Origin: Saccharospirillum sp. MSK14-1
GTDB lineage: Bacteria > Pseudomonadota > Gammaproteobacteria > Pseudomonadales > Natronospirillaceae
NCBI RefSeq assembly: GCF_003054965.1
Contig: NZ_MIES01000026.1
Coordinates: 558,001-622,000, forward strand
Length of the DNA: 64,000 bases
Direction of reading: 5' to 3'
The notes beneath the pieces are model-generated. The model ran no database searches. It had not been told where the DNA came from and saw nothing but the letters and a program-made list of their open reading frames with translations. Below, piece by piece: positions 1 to 8,452 of this stretch; positions within the stretch are counted from its first letter, which is position 1, and each line of letters begins with the position of its first letter. The position numbers and the translations under genes are program-made.

Positions 1-2
1 CG

Positions 3-107
3 CATAATAATTATGGGCCTAATGCGCTTGAGCAAAATCAACAGGATATATGGGGCGGACTTGGAGTGAATATACCTGTTCTAGTGGTACCGGACTCAAA
101 TAAATAA
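3..107 (+). CDS. C-terminal end of an unidentified protein (cut by window start)
   Basis: An open frame runs in from the left edge and ends at TAA 105-107. Only the last 34 residues are visible: polar and Asn/Gln-rich, then a hydrophobic stretch ending in IPVLVVPDSNK. No family can be named from so short a piece. It lies 4 bases before the next gene in the same direction, so the two may be co-transcribed. Confidence 0.45.
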   Translation, partial: HNNYGPNALEQNQQDIWGGLGVNIPVLVVPDSNK

Positions 108-111
108 AAAG

Positions 112-510
112 ATGGATAATGTCATATTGGTGTTGGCGACGGTAGTGACTATCCAAGGCTGTGGATTGCAGTATTTTGGAAGAGTCCCTCCCCCCGAAGG
201 AAGTCAGTGGAGCAAGGACGGCTTTCAACTCCAGGAGGCCCAAGATTTTATGTTTGAGTTTTGTTGGGCCAGTGGGACTGAAGGAATTCGTACAGATCAA
301 GACATGATTAATACACACGAGTGCATGTTAGCGCACGACTTTCACTTTCTTGAGGATCCATATGATGTTGTTGAGCTTGGCTACGCACCATTTAATAAAA
401 GTATATGTACTAAGAACCCCGATAGATTTATGTATAGTACTCCAGGATGCAAATCATATCGTGAAAAACACCCGGATAGTTTGAATTGGTTGCGCCGACT
501 ACTCGATTAG
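112..510 (+). CDS. small putative lipoprotein, unknown function
   Basis: This encodes 132 residues. The N-terminus has a short hydrophobic stretch ending in a lipobox-like TIQGC, which would put the lipidated cysteine at residue 17. The mature part is Cys- and aromatic-rich, with two EC/FC-type cysteines (EFCW, HECM) and a C-terminal Cys pair around SICTKNP and PGCKSYR. Similar small Cys-containing lipoproteins are common in accessory regions of gammaproteobacteria. The start follows the preceding stop by four bases and has no strong ribosome site, suggesting translational coupling. Base composition is AT-rich compared with the genes to the right. Function is not recognised; an immunity or envelope role is only a guess. 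Confidence 0.6.
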   Translation: MDNVILVLATVVTIQGCGLQYFGRVPPPEGSQWSKDGFQLQEAQDFMFEFCWASGTEGIRTDQDMINTHECMLAHDFHFLEDPYDVVELGYAPFNKSICTKNPDRFMYSTPGCKSYREKHPDSLNWLRRLLD

Positions 511-719
511 TAACGATTTAATCTGATCTGTGATTTTAAAATTTATGGTTTGAGTTTCATGTGTTTTATATTTCAAGGAGGTTATAGTTAATTTCAATTT
601 AAAAATTCGATTTATGGAGATAATTGATGCATTGTTTCCAGCCCTTAAATAAGGATTTTTAGGTTGCTGGTAAGAGACTTTGTTTAAAGGTAAAGACTTC
701 AAAAAAGGAGAGTTGAAGT
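511..719. other. AT-rich intergenic stretch
   Basis: About 210 bases without a credible gene. It is AT-rich and holds T-rich runs. An AAGGAG-type ribosome site near its end serves the lipoprotein start at 720. No clear terminator or operator was recognised. Confidence 0.5.
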
Positions 720-1259
720 ATGAAAGTATACGTCCCGCATTTGTTTGCCCTTCTAATAATACTCTTGTCTGGCTGCAATGATTAATCTGGCGGTGGTGAA
801 AACGATGGCGGCGGTTCTGTGCCAAAAACCGATGTTAATGTAGCTGCCAATGCAACGGTTACAACGTCTTTTAATCCAGATGATGCAAATAATCTTGTAG
901 ATGAAGACACTGCCACTTCTTTAGTGAGTGCGCCAGGTACTCCGATTATTGTTGATTTAGGGCAAGTTGAAACTATTAAGAGCTTCACTCTTAGTCGGGT
1001 TTCATCTTCGGCAAATTTCGGTACTTTAAGTGCTACGACACCTGAAATCTTGGTGGAACTTTCTAGTGATGGAATTGCATACGAAGCCTCGAACATTTCA
1101 GTTATTGTTGGTGATGTTGATTGCATTAACTCAACAAGAGGCCAGACAACGATGAAGTGCGAAATGGCGAATGGGTATGATGTAAGTCATATTCGAATTA
1201 CTACACGAAATGGTAAGAGTTATCAGTTTACTGAGTTGGAAGCTATTGCTGAAAAGTGA
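720..1259 (+). pseudogene. discoidin-like (F5/8 type C) lipoprotein gene with an in-frame stop at codon 22
   Basis: Reading from ATG 720, behind a good AAGGAG site, gives a lipoprotein signal peptide ending in LLSGC, then Asn-Asp, then TAA at 783-785. In the same frame the sequence continues as a Gly/Ser linker (SGGGENDGGGS) and a roughly 140-residue domain to TGA 1257-1259. The domain has features of F5/8 type C/discoidin folds: a conserved VDLGQVETIKSFTLSR segment, then VELSSDG, and a Cys pair near the end. A TCA-to-TAA change would explain the stop, since Ser is what such linkers carry. Translation could restart at GTG 819, but that product would lack an export signal. Nonsense mutation is the simplest reading; a base-call error or readthrough cannot be excluded. 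Confidence 0.7.
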
Positions 1260-1430
1260 GTTTTGGTGTTTGCCACGTCTGACGCAGTTTTAGATGTGGC
1301 AATTTTGATAGTCGGCCCGTGAGATTACCTTATAGCGGTTTATTGTCATCTTGAGATTATATGGTTACAAGTGAGTCGGTCATAATGCTAGGCCAGTTGA
1401 GACCTGAATTAAATAATATAGGGGTATATT

Positions 1431-1868
1431 ATGAAAGTCATCATCATGAATATTTTTATGTTACTTCTGCTTTCGGGATGCGCAACTGTTGGCGGTATGG
1501 ATCGCCGGGAAGCGGATATTAAAGAAATCCGCTCCATGTATGAGACGATATATATTTTTGAAGTGCCAAACACTGATACGGTTATCAGTGATACTTTGTT
1601 GGTTGCTACCATTAAGCTGGCTTCGTCAAAGCCTTCTGACGACTTACTAGTTTATATGCAATCGATTTCTGCAAGTGACCCTATCGTCGTATACAGTGAC
1701 TCAGATGCGGTTGCTGCTGCCACATTGGAGCGCGCAATGAAAGATGGTATTGGAACCATCGATGGCAAATTGGTGTACTTTCTTGGGGCTGAAAAGTATT
1801 GGGAGAGTTTGACCGACGTTGCTAAAGAAGCCGGTGTTAATCTTCGATTCTCCAACAGTACGCTTTGA
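1431..1868 (+). CDS. small putative lipoprotein, unknown function
   Basis: This encodes 145 residues. A signal peptide of about 16 residues ends in the lipobox LLSGC, giving lipidated Cys17, followed by ATVGG. The mature part is a compact alpha/beta-looking domain without cysteines. It contains repeated DTVISDT / SDSDAV acidic patches and a C-terminal AKEAGVNLRF strand. There are no recognisable catalytic motifs. A ribosome site is not obvious (ATAGGGG about 10 bases before ATG). It is third in a run of same-strand lipoprotein genes in the AT-rich left end. Function unknown; an outer-membrane or periplasmic role follows only from the signal. Confidence 0.6.
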   Translation: MKVIIMNIFMLLLLSGCATVGGMDRREADIKEIRSMYETIYIFEVPNTDTVISDTLLVATIKLASSKPSDDLLVYMQSISASDPIVVYSDSDAVAAATLERAMKDGIGTIDGKLVYFLGAEKYWESLTDVAKEAGVNLRFSNSTL

Positions 1869-1985
1869 GCAGTCGTATGGCAGCACATAAGAAGGGTTAA
1901 GGTCGTAACCTCAGTTGGAAAGAGTGATTCAAAAGATGCAGCTGCGACGTTAGTAAGGGAACTGCCGAGAGAGCGGATCTTTTGA

Positions 1986-2360
1986 CTATATCCGCTGTAG
2001 CACTACATCCACTATCCAGGCCGCAGCAGCCACCCATACAATCAGAATCAAAGCTGCCCCTGCTTTACTGGCGGAGGGGGGCTTTAGTTCCTTAGCCCGT
2101 TCCATACACTCCCGCCGCACTTGCGCTGGTATCATTCGATCGACCAGCCACAATCCAATCGGTACTAACAGCAGGTCATCGAGCAGGCCGAAGACGGGGA
2201 TAAAATCGGGAATCAAATCGATCGGTGACAGGGCGTAGGCCACGACCAGTATGCCCAATGCCCGGGCGTACCAGGGCGTTCTTGGGTCACGCACGGCCAG
2301 ATATAAAACCACCAGCCGGGTTTTCATGGCGGTGGCGAACTGTTTCAGTTTTTCGAACAT
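1986..2360 (-). CDS. DUF1232 (YkvA-like) membrane protein
   Basis: This encodes 124 residues. The centre carries the DUF1232 signature: DPRTPWYARALG, then a membrane segment with YALSPIDLIPDFIPVFG and a second with DDLLLVPIGLWL. Such proteins are small two- or three-helix inner-membrane proteins of unknown biochemical role. The C-terminus has a further hydrophobic helix (ALILIVWVAAAAWIVDVVL). It lies 18 bases downstream of the GNAT-nitrilase gene on the same strand and is probably co-transcribed with it. Family assignment is firm; function is not known. Confidence 0.85.
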   Translation of the reverse strand: MFEKLKQFATAMKTRLVVLYLAVRDPRTPWYARALGILVVAYALSPIDLIPDFIPVFGLLDDLLLVPIGLWLVDRMIPAQVRRECMERAKELKPPSASKAGAALILIVWVAAAAWIVDVVLQRI

Positions 2361-2378
2361 GGCTATAGCGCTCGTTGT

Positions 2379-3929
2379 TTAGTCGTCACCGCGGCTCAAT
2401 TGCACGCGCCGTTTTAAGCTGAATAAATCCTTGCGGCGATCTTTCAGGTTGGTGACTGAGCCTTCATTGCGCACGATTTTCAAGCGTGAAAAATCCACAT
2501 CCGAGAAGAAAATCATCTCGGTATTGGGCGTGGTTTCGTTTAACACCGCATCGTGTGGAAAGGCAAAATCAGACGGGCTGAATACCGCCGACTGGGCGTA
2601 TTGAATATCGAGGTTTTCAATCGATGGCAGGTTGCCGACGCTGCCGCAAATCACCACATAACATTCGTTTTCAATGGCGCGTGCCTGAGCGCAATGACGC
2701 ACGCGCAGGTAACCGTTTTTGGTGTCGGTCCAGAACGGCACGAACAGAATGTCCATGTCATCATCTGCGAGCAGACGTGACAGCTCGGGGAATTCGACGT
2801 CGTAACAAATCAGCATGCCGATGCGACCGGCATCGGTCTGGAAGACGGCCAGTTCGTCGCCACCTTCGATCACCCAGTCGCGTTTTTCCTGCGGCGTAAT
2901 ATGCAGCTTGGCCTGGCGCTCGGTGGTGCCATCGCGACGGAATAAATAGGCGACATTATAAACCCGCTGATCGTCGCCTTCTTCGATCATCGAGCCGCCA
3001 ATAATATTGATGTTGTAACTCACTGCCATACGCGACATTTCGCTTTTGAAGGCCTCGGTGTGTGTGCCTAAATAACGAATGGCAGCGACCTGATCGGATT
3101 GATCGGTCAGGCCCATTAAGGGTGCGTTAAAGAGCTCCGGGAAGACGGCGAAATCACTTTGATAATCGGATAGTGCATCGACGAAATATTCGACCTGTTG
3201 CAACACATCCTCGACCGATTCGAACACCCGCATCTGCCATTGCACCGCACCGACGCGCGCCTGCGTCCGAGTGTTTTCAATCACTCTGTCGGCGGGTTCA
3301 TAAAGGATATTGTTCCATTCCAGCAAGGTGGCGTAGCCGTGTGATTTTTCATCTTCCGGCAGGTATTTGCGCATCAGACGTTTCACCTGAAAATCATTGG
3401 CTAACTGGAACGATAAAATGGGGTCGTGGATTTCTTTGCGGGCAACCTGATCGATGTATTCGGTCGGTTTCAGTTCGTCGGAATGTTCGTGGTAATTGGG
3501 AATGCGACCGCCGGCCAGAATGGCGCGCAGGTTCATCGAGCGACACAGTTCTTTGCGGGTGTCGTATAACCGCCGGCCCAGACGATGGCCGCGATAATCC
3601 GGGTCGATCAGCACGTCCAAACCGTAGAGTGCATCGCCTTCAGGGTTGTTCAGAATGATCTCGCGGTGACCGATCAGGTCGTCGTATTTGTGCGGGTTGG
3701 AAAAGGTGTCGTAATCCACCAGCAGGCTGAGTGCCACACCCACCAGTACACCATCGTCATCGATGACGATCTGGCCATCGGGGAAATCGGCGACCAGGGT
3801 GTCGATGGTTTCTTTGTACCAAGAACCACCGATGTCATCATAAACGCGGTCCATCAACCGTTTCAGCTGAGGGTAGTCCTCACTGGTCAGGTTGCGCAGG
3901 TTCAGGTGAGCGTCGTCCTGTTGCAGCAT
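2379..3929 (-). CDS. GNAT acetyltransferase-carbon-nitrogen hydrolase fusion
   Basis: This encodes 516 residues from ATG 3929; an in-frame TTG lies one codon upstream. Residues about 10-215 form a GNAT N-acetyltransferase domain (acetyl-CoA loop DPDYRGHRLGRRLY). Residues about 225-495 form a nitrilase-superfamily amidohydrolase with the Glu-Lys-Cys triad visible: Glu265 in FPELF, Lys341 in AKLHIT, Cys375 in GMLICYDVEFPE. The same fusion occurs in many bacteria, annotated as bifunctional GNAT/carbon-nitrogen hydrolase. The substrate is unknown; a small amide whose amine product is acetylated is a reasonable inference. The length is typical of the fused family. It stands first in an operon with the DUF1232 gene. 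Confidence 0.9.
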   Translation of the reverse strand: MLQQDDAHLNLRNLTSEDYPQLKRLMDRVYDDIGGSWYKETIDTLVADFPDGQIVIDDDGVLVGVALSLLVDYDTFSNPHKYDDLIGHREIILNNPEGDALYGLDVLIDPDYRGHRLGRRLYDTRKELCRSMNLRAILAGGRIPNYHEHSDELKPTEYIDQVARKEIHDPILSFQLANDFQVKRLMRKYLPEDEKSHGYATLLEWNNILYEPADRVIENTRTQARVGAVQWQMRVFESVEDVLQQVEYFVDALSDYQSDFAVFPELFNAPLMGLTDQSDQVAAIRYLGTHTEAFKSEMSRMAVSYNINIIGGSMIEEGDDQRVYNVAYLFRRDGTTERQAKLHITPQEKRDWVIEGGDELAVFQTDAGRIGMLICYDVEFPELSRLLADDDMDILFVPFWTDTKNGYLRVRHCAQARAIENECYVVICGSVGNLPSIENLDIQYAQSAVFSPSDFAFPHDAVLNETTPNTEMIFFSDVDFSRLKIVRNEGSVTNLKDRRKDLFSLKRRVQLSRGDD

Positions 3930-4004
3930 CAATCGGCTCCGCGGCGTTAAACTGGAAAGTGGAAGGCCGCCATTGTAGCAATGAAAGCGGGTGGACAGCG
4001 ATGT

Positions 4005-4313
4005 TCAGTGCGCGAACAGCAACCACAGCAGCGCCATTAACTGAGCGGCCAATAGAAGGCTGGCGAGTCGATTGGCCCGCAGGGCGTAGCCTTTGTAGAG
4101 CGCATGCCACAACACGCCGAACAGTGCGATCAGCATAACCGGCACAATCCAGAACAGCGCAAATAGCAATATGATGGCTGGTGGCGGGCCCTGGTCGTAG
4201 TTCGCCAGGAGCAGTGGACTGAAGATCAGCGCAAACACCCAGAACGGCACGGTGACTATGAGCATCAGGTGCGCCAGCAGCGGCAATAGCCAGGGGCGAG
4301 AGGTTGGCGGCAT
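4005..4313 (-). CDS. small multi-helix membrane protein, unknown
   Basis: This encodes 102 residues from ATG 4313 (MPPTSRPW). Three hydrophobic helices are visible: LLAHLMLIVTVPFWVFALIF, IILLFALFWIVPVMLIALFG, and the C-terminal LLLAAQLMALLWLLF. The loops are short, and a PPPAI motif precedes helix 2. The frame can be extended upstream to 4676, but that part overlaps the opposite-strand oxygenase and shows no membrane pattern, so the shorter start is preferred. It is divergent from the 2OG-Fe(II) oxygenase gene, with about 120 bases between starts. No family was recognised. Confidence 0.6.
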   Translation of the reverse strand: MPPTSRPWLLPLLAHLMLIVTVPFWVFALIFSPLLLANYDQGPPPAIILLFALFWIVPVMLIALFGVLWHALYKGYALRANRLASLLLAAQLMALLWLLFAH

Positions 4314-4436
4314 AACGGGTACCCAGCAACGGTCATTGCGGCAGATTAGCCAGCCTTGCTCGGGGCAGCAATAGCGCTGTTCGCCGTCCGGTGTGGCCGC
4401 TACACTGCGGACCATCGCCCCCCATCTGACTGTGCC

Positions 4437-5108
4437 ATGACCGATACTGTGATTACCGACGTACCCGACATCGAACACTGGCCCACCTGGACCACCGATT
4501 TGTTCCTGTGTACCAACCCCTACCACGAGCTGCTTAAAGCGCCCGTGCTTCAGGCAATAAGGTCGCATCGTGAACAATCGCAGGTCGCCATTGCCAGCCA
4601 GGTTGCGGTGAGCGCTAAACATGCGTTGTTTGAAAGTGAGCTGGATTTTCTGGAAACCGACGACGCCGACCTGCAAACGTTAAGGCAGGTGCTAACCGAC
4701 CTGGTGTTGGAATGCGCCGCCAGCGTGAACGAACCCTACTGGACGGAAGGCGCCGAACCTGATGCCCAGATTATCGAAAGCTGGTATCACCTCACCGGTA
4801 ATGGCGGTTATCACGACGCCCACTCACACCCGAACTGTTCCTGGTGCGGTATTTACTGCCTGGACCCGGGTGAATCCGATTTGCAGACACGAAATGGCGT
4901 AAACCGTTTTTACGACCCGCGCTACAATGCCGCTCATTATATGGATGCCGGTACGGCCTATCTGGATGGCACCGGCTTTTGGGATGTGGCGCCGGTAGCC
5001 GGTCAGGTGGTGATCTTCCCATCCTATTTAAAACACTCGGCGTTGCCGTATTTTGGCGATAAAGAGCGAGTGGTACTGGCCTTTAATGCACGGGTCGATT
5101 TGCTGTGA
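4437..5108 (+). CDS. putative 2-oxoglutarate/Fe(II)-dependent oxygenase (TIGR02466-like)
   Basis: This encodes 223 residues from ATG 4437. The pattern matches the small 2OG-Fe(II) oxygenases of the TIGR02466/PF13759 group. GGYHDAHSHPNCSWCGIYCL (residues about 123-142) carries the first His ligand region. FPSYLKHSALPY gives the distal His (about 200), and ERVVLAF gives the Arg (about 211) expected to bind 2-oxoglutarate. Members are often annotated as putative prolyl-hydroxylase-like enzymes; the substrate is unknown. The stop overlaps the GTG of the next gene (GTGA at 5105-5108), so the two are translationally coupled. Upstream in-frame starts exist but lack support. Confidence 0.75.
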   Translation: MTDTVITDVPDIEHWPTWTTDLFLCTNPYHELLKAPVLQAIRSHREQSQVAIASQVAVSAKHALFESELDFLETDDADLQTLRQVLTDLVLECAASVNEPYWTEGAEPDAQIIESWYHLTGNGGYHDAHSHPNCSWCGIYCLDPGESDLQTRNGVNRFYDPRYNAAHYMDAGTAYLDGTGFWDVAPVAGQVVIFPSYLKHSALPYFGDKERVVLAFNARVDLL

Positions 5109-5494
5109 TAAAGAACACAATCGAATCACCCACCGGGTTTCTGGCGGGTTATGAAAAGGCATTGTCGTCGCAACGTTGGTCAGCGGTTGAACCTTTTTTT
5201 CACGACGATGCCTGTGTGACGTTTGCCAACGGAACCTTCAAAGGTAAGGCGGCGCTGAGCGATGTTTTTCAGCAAAATTTTGGCAGCATTGAAGACGAGC
5301 AATACACCATCTCTAATGTGCACTGGGCCTATCAATCAACCGCTTCAGCCGTCGCGCTCTACGAATTTCACTGGCAAGGAATGATTGATGGCAAAGCGGC
5401 ATCGGGCAGCGGTCGTGGTACTAGCGTCTTGATCTTCGAGCAAGAGCGCTGGTGGATCATCACCGAGCACCTCGGCCCGTTCGCTGATCAATAA
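5105..5494 (+). CDS. NTF2-like (SnoaL/DUF4440-type) protein
   Basis: This encodes 129 residues, with a GTG start overlapping the oxygenase stop. The pattern is that of cone-shaped NTF2-fold proteins: an N-terminal helix pair with FLAGYEKALSSQRWSAVEPFF, a HDDACVTFANGTFKGKAAL strand-turn, and a beta sheet ending in RWWIITEHLGPF. These folds serve as small hydrolases, isomerases or ligand binders. No catalytic set can be assigned here. Tight coupling to the 2OG-Fe(II) oxygenase suggests they act on related substrates, but this is inference. Confidence 0.7.
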   Translation: MIKNTIESPTGFLAGYEKALSSQRWSAVEPFFHDDACVTFANGTFKGKAALSDVFQQNFGSIEDEQYTISNVHWAYQSTASAVALYEFHWQGMIDGKAASGSGRGTSVLIFEQERWWIITEHLGPFADQ

Positions 5495-5755
5495 AACAGT
5501 TTCCGAAAGAACACCCGCTAGTAACCCCGATTCAAACGTCGGTCGGTTTCCTGAAAATCGGTCGCCTTTGCTTGTCTTCCTCCAAACGTATTGCCAATAC
5601 CAAAACCGGCAACGGCATCCGGATCAGGGCGTTGCCTTCCAGAAATCAGCAGGAACCGGGACGCGGGCATTTAAAACGAGACTGTATTTTCTGTGGTGCC
5701 GGGCCTGCCTGGGTTTGTTATCCTTGACGTTCTATCAGAATCATTAAGTTCGAAC

Positions 5756-6781
5756 ATGATCAAATGGATTGCTGGATTTCTCGTTGTTCTTTTTGTCGGT
5801 TTAATGCTTGTCACCATCAGCTCTCAGGTTGCCGACAGTTGGCGAGCCCATCAAAACGCGATGATTGCGATGGAAGAAAATCTGGCGACACAGAGCAAAA
5901 AACGGAGCGAAACGGCTGAGCGCATTGCGCTTATTCAGAGCAAACCGGAACTTGATGATCATGACCGCTGGCTGATCGATCATTTAAGTAAAACCTTGGC
6001 GGGTCTTGATAAAGCATTGTTAACGATCGATGCAGGTCAAGAACTGCTGCACAGAAGCCTGTTACGAACCTGGGTAGGCAATACGGTTCTGCTGCTGACT
6101 CTGTTGATTTTTGGGCTTGGTATGCTGGTCCGGCCCGCTAAGATATTGACTGCGGAAGAAAAACGCTGGTTAACCAGTGATCCTAAAACCATCCCGGGTC
6201 TTACTTTCAGTCCAAGCTCCTTTAGAAAAACCATCGCACCCACTCAAAATTCCAGTAATTTTGTTACCGGCCGAGTCAAAGCGGTCAATAAGAACGTACT
6301 GAAAGTCACTAACAGTGGAATACTGCGTCGTATGGCGCTGATGTTTATCATTGCACCTCAAGGTGGACTGATAATGGAAATCTATTTTCTCGTCGGCGAT
6401 TTATTTGTTGAACCGATTCCCTTCTCCCAACTGCAGTGGGACAACATAGCGCGCAGTCTGTTGTTATCGATTCCGTTTACATTGGTCGGTCTATATTTGT
6501 TGGCTTCGGGCACCAGTAATGCGCAGCTTGATAGAAATCAGCAACGCATTATTTTCCCAGGAAATAAAGAAAATCTGTCGTTTAAAGACGTGGAATCAAT
6601 ACAGCTCAATGAGTTTCTGACGACCGGTAAACGCAGTTATATCAACAGCCAGATCCAACTCAATTTACGCAATGGTGATTGCCTTTCTCTGCTAAGCCAC
6701 GCCGGCAAGGATCACATTTATGTCGATTTGATTCGTACGGCATTATTTATGAAAAAGCCGGTGGTATTGCCGGAGTCTTGA
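5756..6781 (+). CDS. membrane protein with coiled coil and PH-like C-terminal domain, unknown
   Basis: This encodes 341 residues from ATG 5756. A first helix (residues about 3-22) is followed by an extracytoplasmic-looking coiled-coil segment (about 25-95, Glu/Lys/Ala-rich). A second helix follows (LLTLLIFGLGMLV), then a basic linker, a third hydrophobic region around GLIMEIYFLVGDLF and a fourth (LLLSIPFTLVGLYLLASG). The C-terminal 90 residues look like a PH-type domain (RNQQRIIFPGNKENLSFKDVESIQL). There are no catalytic motifs. It stands alone, transcribed toward a convergent GNAT gene. The G+C content is lower than that of neighbours. Function unknown. Confidence 0.65.
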   Translation: MIKWIAGFLVVLFVGLMLVTISSQVADSWRAHQNAMIAMEENLATQSKKRSETAERIALIQSKPELDDHDRWLIDHLSKTLAGLDKALLTIDAGQELLHRSLLRTWVGNTVLLLTLLIFGLGMLVRPAKILTAEEKRWLTSDPKTIPGLTFSPSSFRKTIAPTQNSSNFVTGRVKAVNKNVLKVTNSGILRRMALMFIIAPQGGLIMEIYFLVGDLFVEPIPFSQLQWDNIARSLLLSIPFTLVGLYLLASGTSNAQLDRNQQRIIFPGNKENLSFKDVESIQLNEFLTTGKRSYINSQIQLNLRNGDCLSLLSHAGKDHIYVDLIRTALFMKKPVVLPES

Positions 6782-6826
6782 TGGGATCACTCAACAAAAG
6801 CTGAGTCAGTTTTGCCAAGGTGGCTG

Positions 6827-7300
6827 TTACGTTACGGTTTTAACATACAGCATGGTGGGCAGTCCGTTCCATAAATCCTCGGTCTGGAACAACTTTCTGA
6901 AACCATAGCTTTCATAAAATGCACGGGTGTTTTGGTAACCCGGATGAGGCAATGTATCGCCCAGTGTTTTGACATGCAGGAATGAACAATGACGCCGCTT
7001 GGCGAGGGCCTCAGCAGCCGTCAAAAGTTGCGTGCCAATGCCTTGGTGATGATGCGCCAAGCTGACCGCCATTGAGTAGATTTCTGCTGTTGTGTCGTAG
7101 TGATACAGCAGCGATATAACGCCTTCGACGTTATTGTCGATCAACCCGACTAGGGAATTCGCTTCACACAATTGCTCAGCGTACTCGTTATTCAGTTCTT
7201 CACTGCCGAACCAGCCATCGAGCTCGGCAAAGATGTCAAAGCACCTCGTCCTATGGCTGTTCTGAAAAGGCTGAATCGATAGCATCTGCGTTGTCGGCAT
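6827..7300 (-). CDS. GNAT family N-acetyltransferase
   Basis: This encodes 157 residues. A GNAT fold is indicated by an acetyl-CoA-binding segment, AVSLAHHHQGIGTQLL (Q/RxxGxG/A type), followed by a helix AEALAKRR and the late NTRAFYESYGFRKLF motif typical of the family. The substrate cannot be inferred. It starts 6 bases after the stop of the upstream GFA-family gene and is likely co-transcribed. It is convergent with the membrane-protein gene that ends at 6781. Confidence 0.85.
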   Translation of the reverse strand: MPTTQMLSIQPFQNSHRTRCFDIFAELDGWFGSEELNNEYAEQLCEANSLVGLIDNNVEGVISLLYHYDTTAEIYSMAVSLAHHHQGIGTQLLTAAEALAKRRHCSFLHVKTLGDTLPHPGYQNTRAFYESYGFRKLFQTEDLWNGLPTMLYVKTVT

Positions 7301-7306
7301 GGACGG

Positions 7307-7702
7307 TTAATCCCGCTCTTCATGCTGTGGCAGGTCATCGGTAATGTCGTACCAGGCCGCTTTGGAGCCCACAAAAATATGTTCCGTGGGCCGAATGCCA
7401 GGATCGCCGTCTACCGTTCCCAATGCAATGCTCGTTAAACGTCCATCAGCACCGGGCATACCCAAACTGGATGCGCAGGTTTTGCAGAATGCCCAGCCTT
7501 TACCCGGGTTCGGTTCGTAGATGCCAAGTTGATCTTCACCCTGTAACCATTGGAAATGCTCAGGATCAAAATCGGCATAGGTTGAAAAGGCGGTACCGTG
7601 AAAGCGACGACACATTGAGCAGTGGCAATGTTCTGCGCTGATCAAAGGACCACGAATTTCATAGCGGATGGTACCGCACAGGCACTGCCCTTGAATCGTC
7701 AT
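7307..7702 (-). CDS. GFA/CENP-V family zinc-binding protein
   Basis: This encodes 131 residues. The GFA (glutathione-dependent formaldehyde-activating enzyme-like) Cys pattern is present: CLCG near the start, HCHCSMCRR in the middle and FCKTCAS later. Together these supply the structural and catalytic zinc ligands. Family members range from S-(hydroxymethyl)glutathione synthase to uncharacterised zinc proteins, so formaldehyde detoxification is only one possibility. It is the first gene of a two-gene unit with the GNAT gene. Confidence 0.85.
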   Translation of the reverse strand: MTIQGQCLCGTIRYEIRGPLISAEHCHCSMCRRFHGTAFSTYADFDPEHFQWLQGEDQLGIYEPNPGKGWAFCKTCASSLGMPGADGRLTSIALGTVDGDPGIRPTEHIFVGSKAAWYDITDDLPQHEERD

Positions 7703-7807
7703 TGATCGATCTCAGTCTCTTCGATGCTCATCAAGATGTGTGCTGGATTTTTGAGCAAATCGGGCGCCACGGACATCACCTCAAAAAACTTTATTAATGG
7801 AATGTGC

Positions 7808-8386
7808 CTAGTGATTTTCTTTGGGTTGGTAGTGAATGATTTCGTCAACATCGCCAAGCCCACCAAATTCGACGGTCACCTTGGGCAGACTCAGATAATG
7901 ACAAATCCGAATCAGGATCGCGCCGATGGCAATCGTCAGCATGGCGTTAAAGCCAACCATCAGCGTTTGAAAATTTTCGACATCGGCCGGTCCGTGAAGC
8001 GTGCTGGCGCGGGCCAGTGGCAACTCGGCCATAAAGAGTGTCATTAAAATCAGGTTGATGACTTTCCAGGCCAGACCGACGATCAGCACGTTGATAAAGA
8101 GTTTGCGCGACCATTCGAATCGGTTGAGCACACCAATGGCTGCAATGAATAAGGTGGCCGACAACGCGGTGAATAGGCCAACCAGCCAGTCGAGGTGCGC
8201 CGCCAGAAAGCGCGCCAGTGGCGGAGCACTTTCAAGGTCGCGGCTGAGCTGTAACAGAAAGTCTGGATACAGCCAGTAAATGAGCAGGTTTTGCGCGATG
8301 CCAATTAAAGTCATCAAGGCGGCAAGAACAATAAAGACCCAGGCGAGCAGGGTAACAGAGTCGGATCTCAGTTCCCGTTCGGTCAT
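7808..8386 (-). CDS. four-helix membrane protein, unknown
   Basis: This encodes 192 residues. Four hydrophobic segments are visible: LLAWVFIVLAALMTLIGIAQ, VGLFTALSATLFIAAIGVL, LFINVLIVGLAWKVINLILM and LMVGFNAMLTIAIGAILIRI. A soluble C-terminal tail of about 30 residues ends in DEIIHYQPKENH. There are no conserved catalytic or transport motifs that I recognise. It lies between the GFA gene and the nitroreductase gene, all on the minus strand. Confidence 0.65.
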   Translation of the reverse strand: MTERELRSDSVTLLAWVFIVLAALMTLIGIAQNLLIYWLYPDFLLQLSRDLESAPPLARFLAAHLDWLVGLFTALSATLFIAAIGVLNRFEWSRKLFINVLIVGLAWKVINLILMTLFMAELPLARASTLHGPADVENFQTLMVGFNAMLTIAIGAILIRICHYLSLPKVTVEFGGLGDVDEIIHYQPKENH

Positions 8387-8452
8387 GGACGGCGTCTCCT
8401 GTGTGATGCGTCGAGCGGGCGTCGTGTGTCGACGCCTCGGTGTTATCAGTGC

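Noticed and set aside
3880-4329. Minus-strand frame of 149 codons overlapping the GNAT-nitrilase start
   Set aside because: Ala/Arg/Pro-rich composition with no domain; the alternative frame 4005-4313 shows clean membrane helices.
6785-6812. ACTCA/TGAGT hairpin between convergent genes
   Set aside because: Five-base stem with only four T after; too weak to call a terminator.
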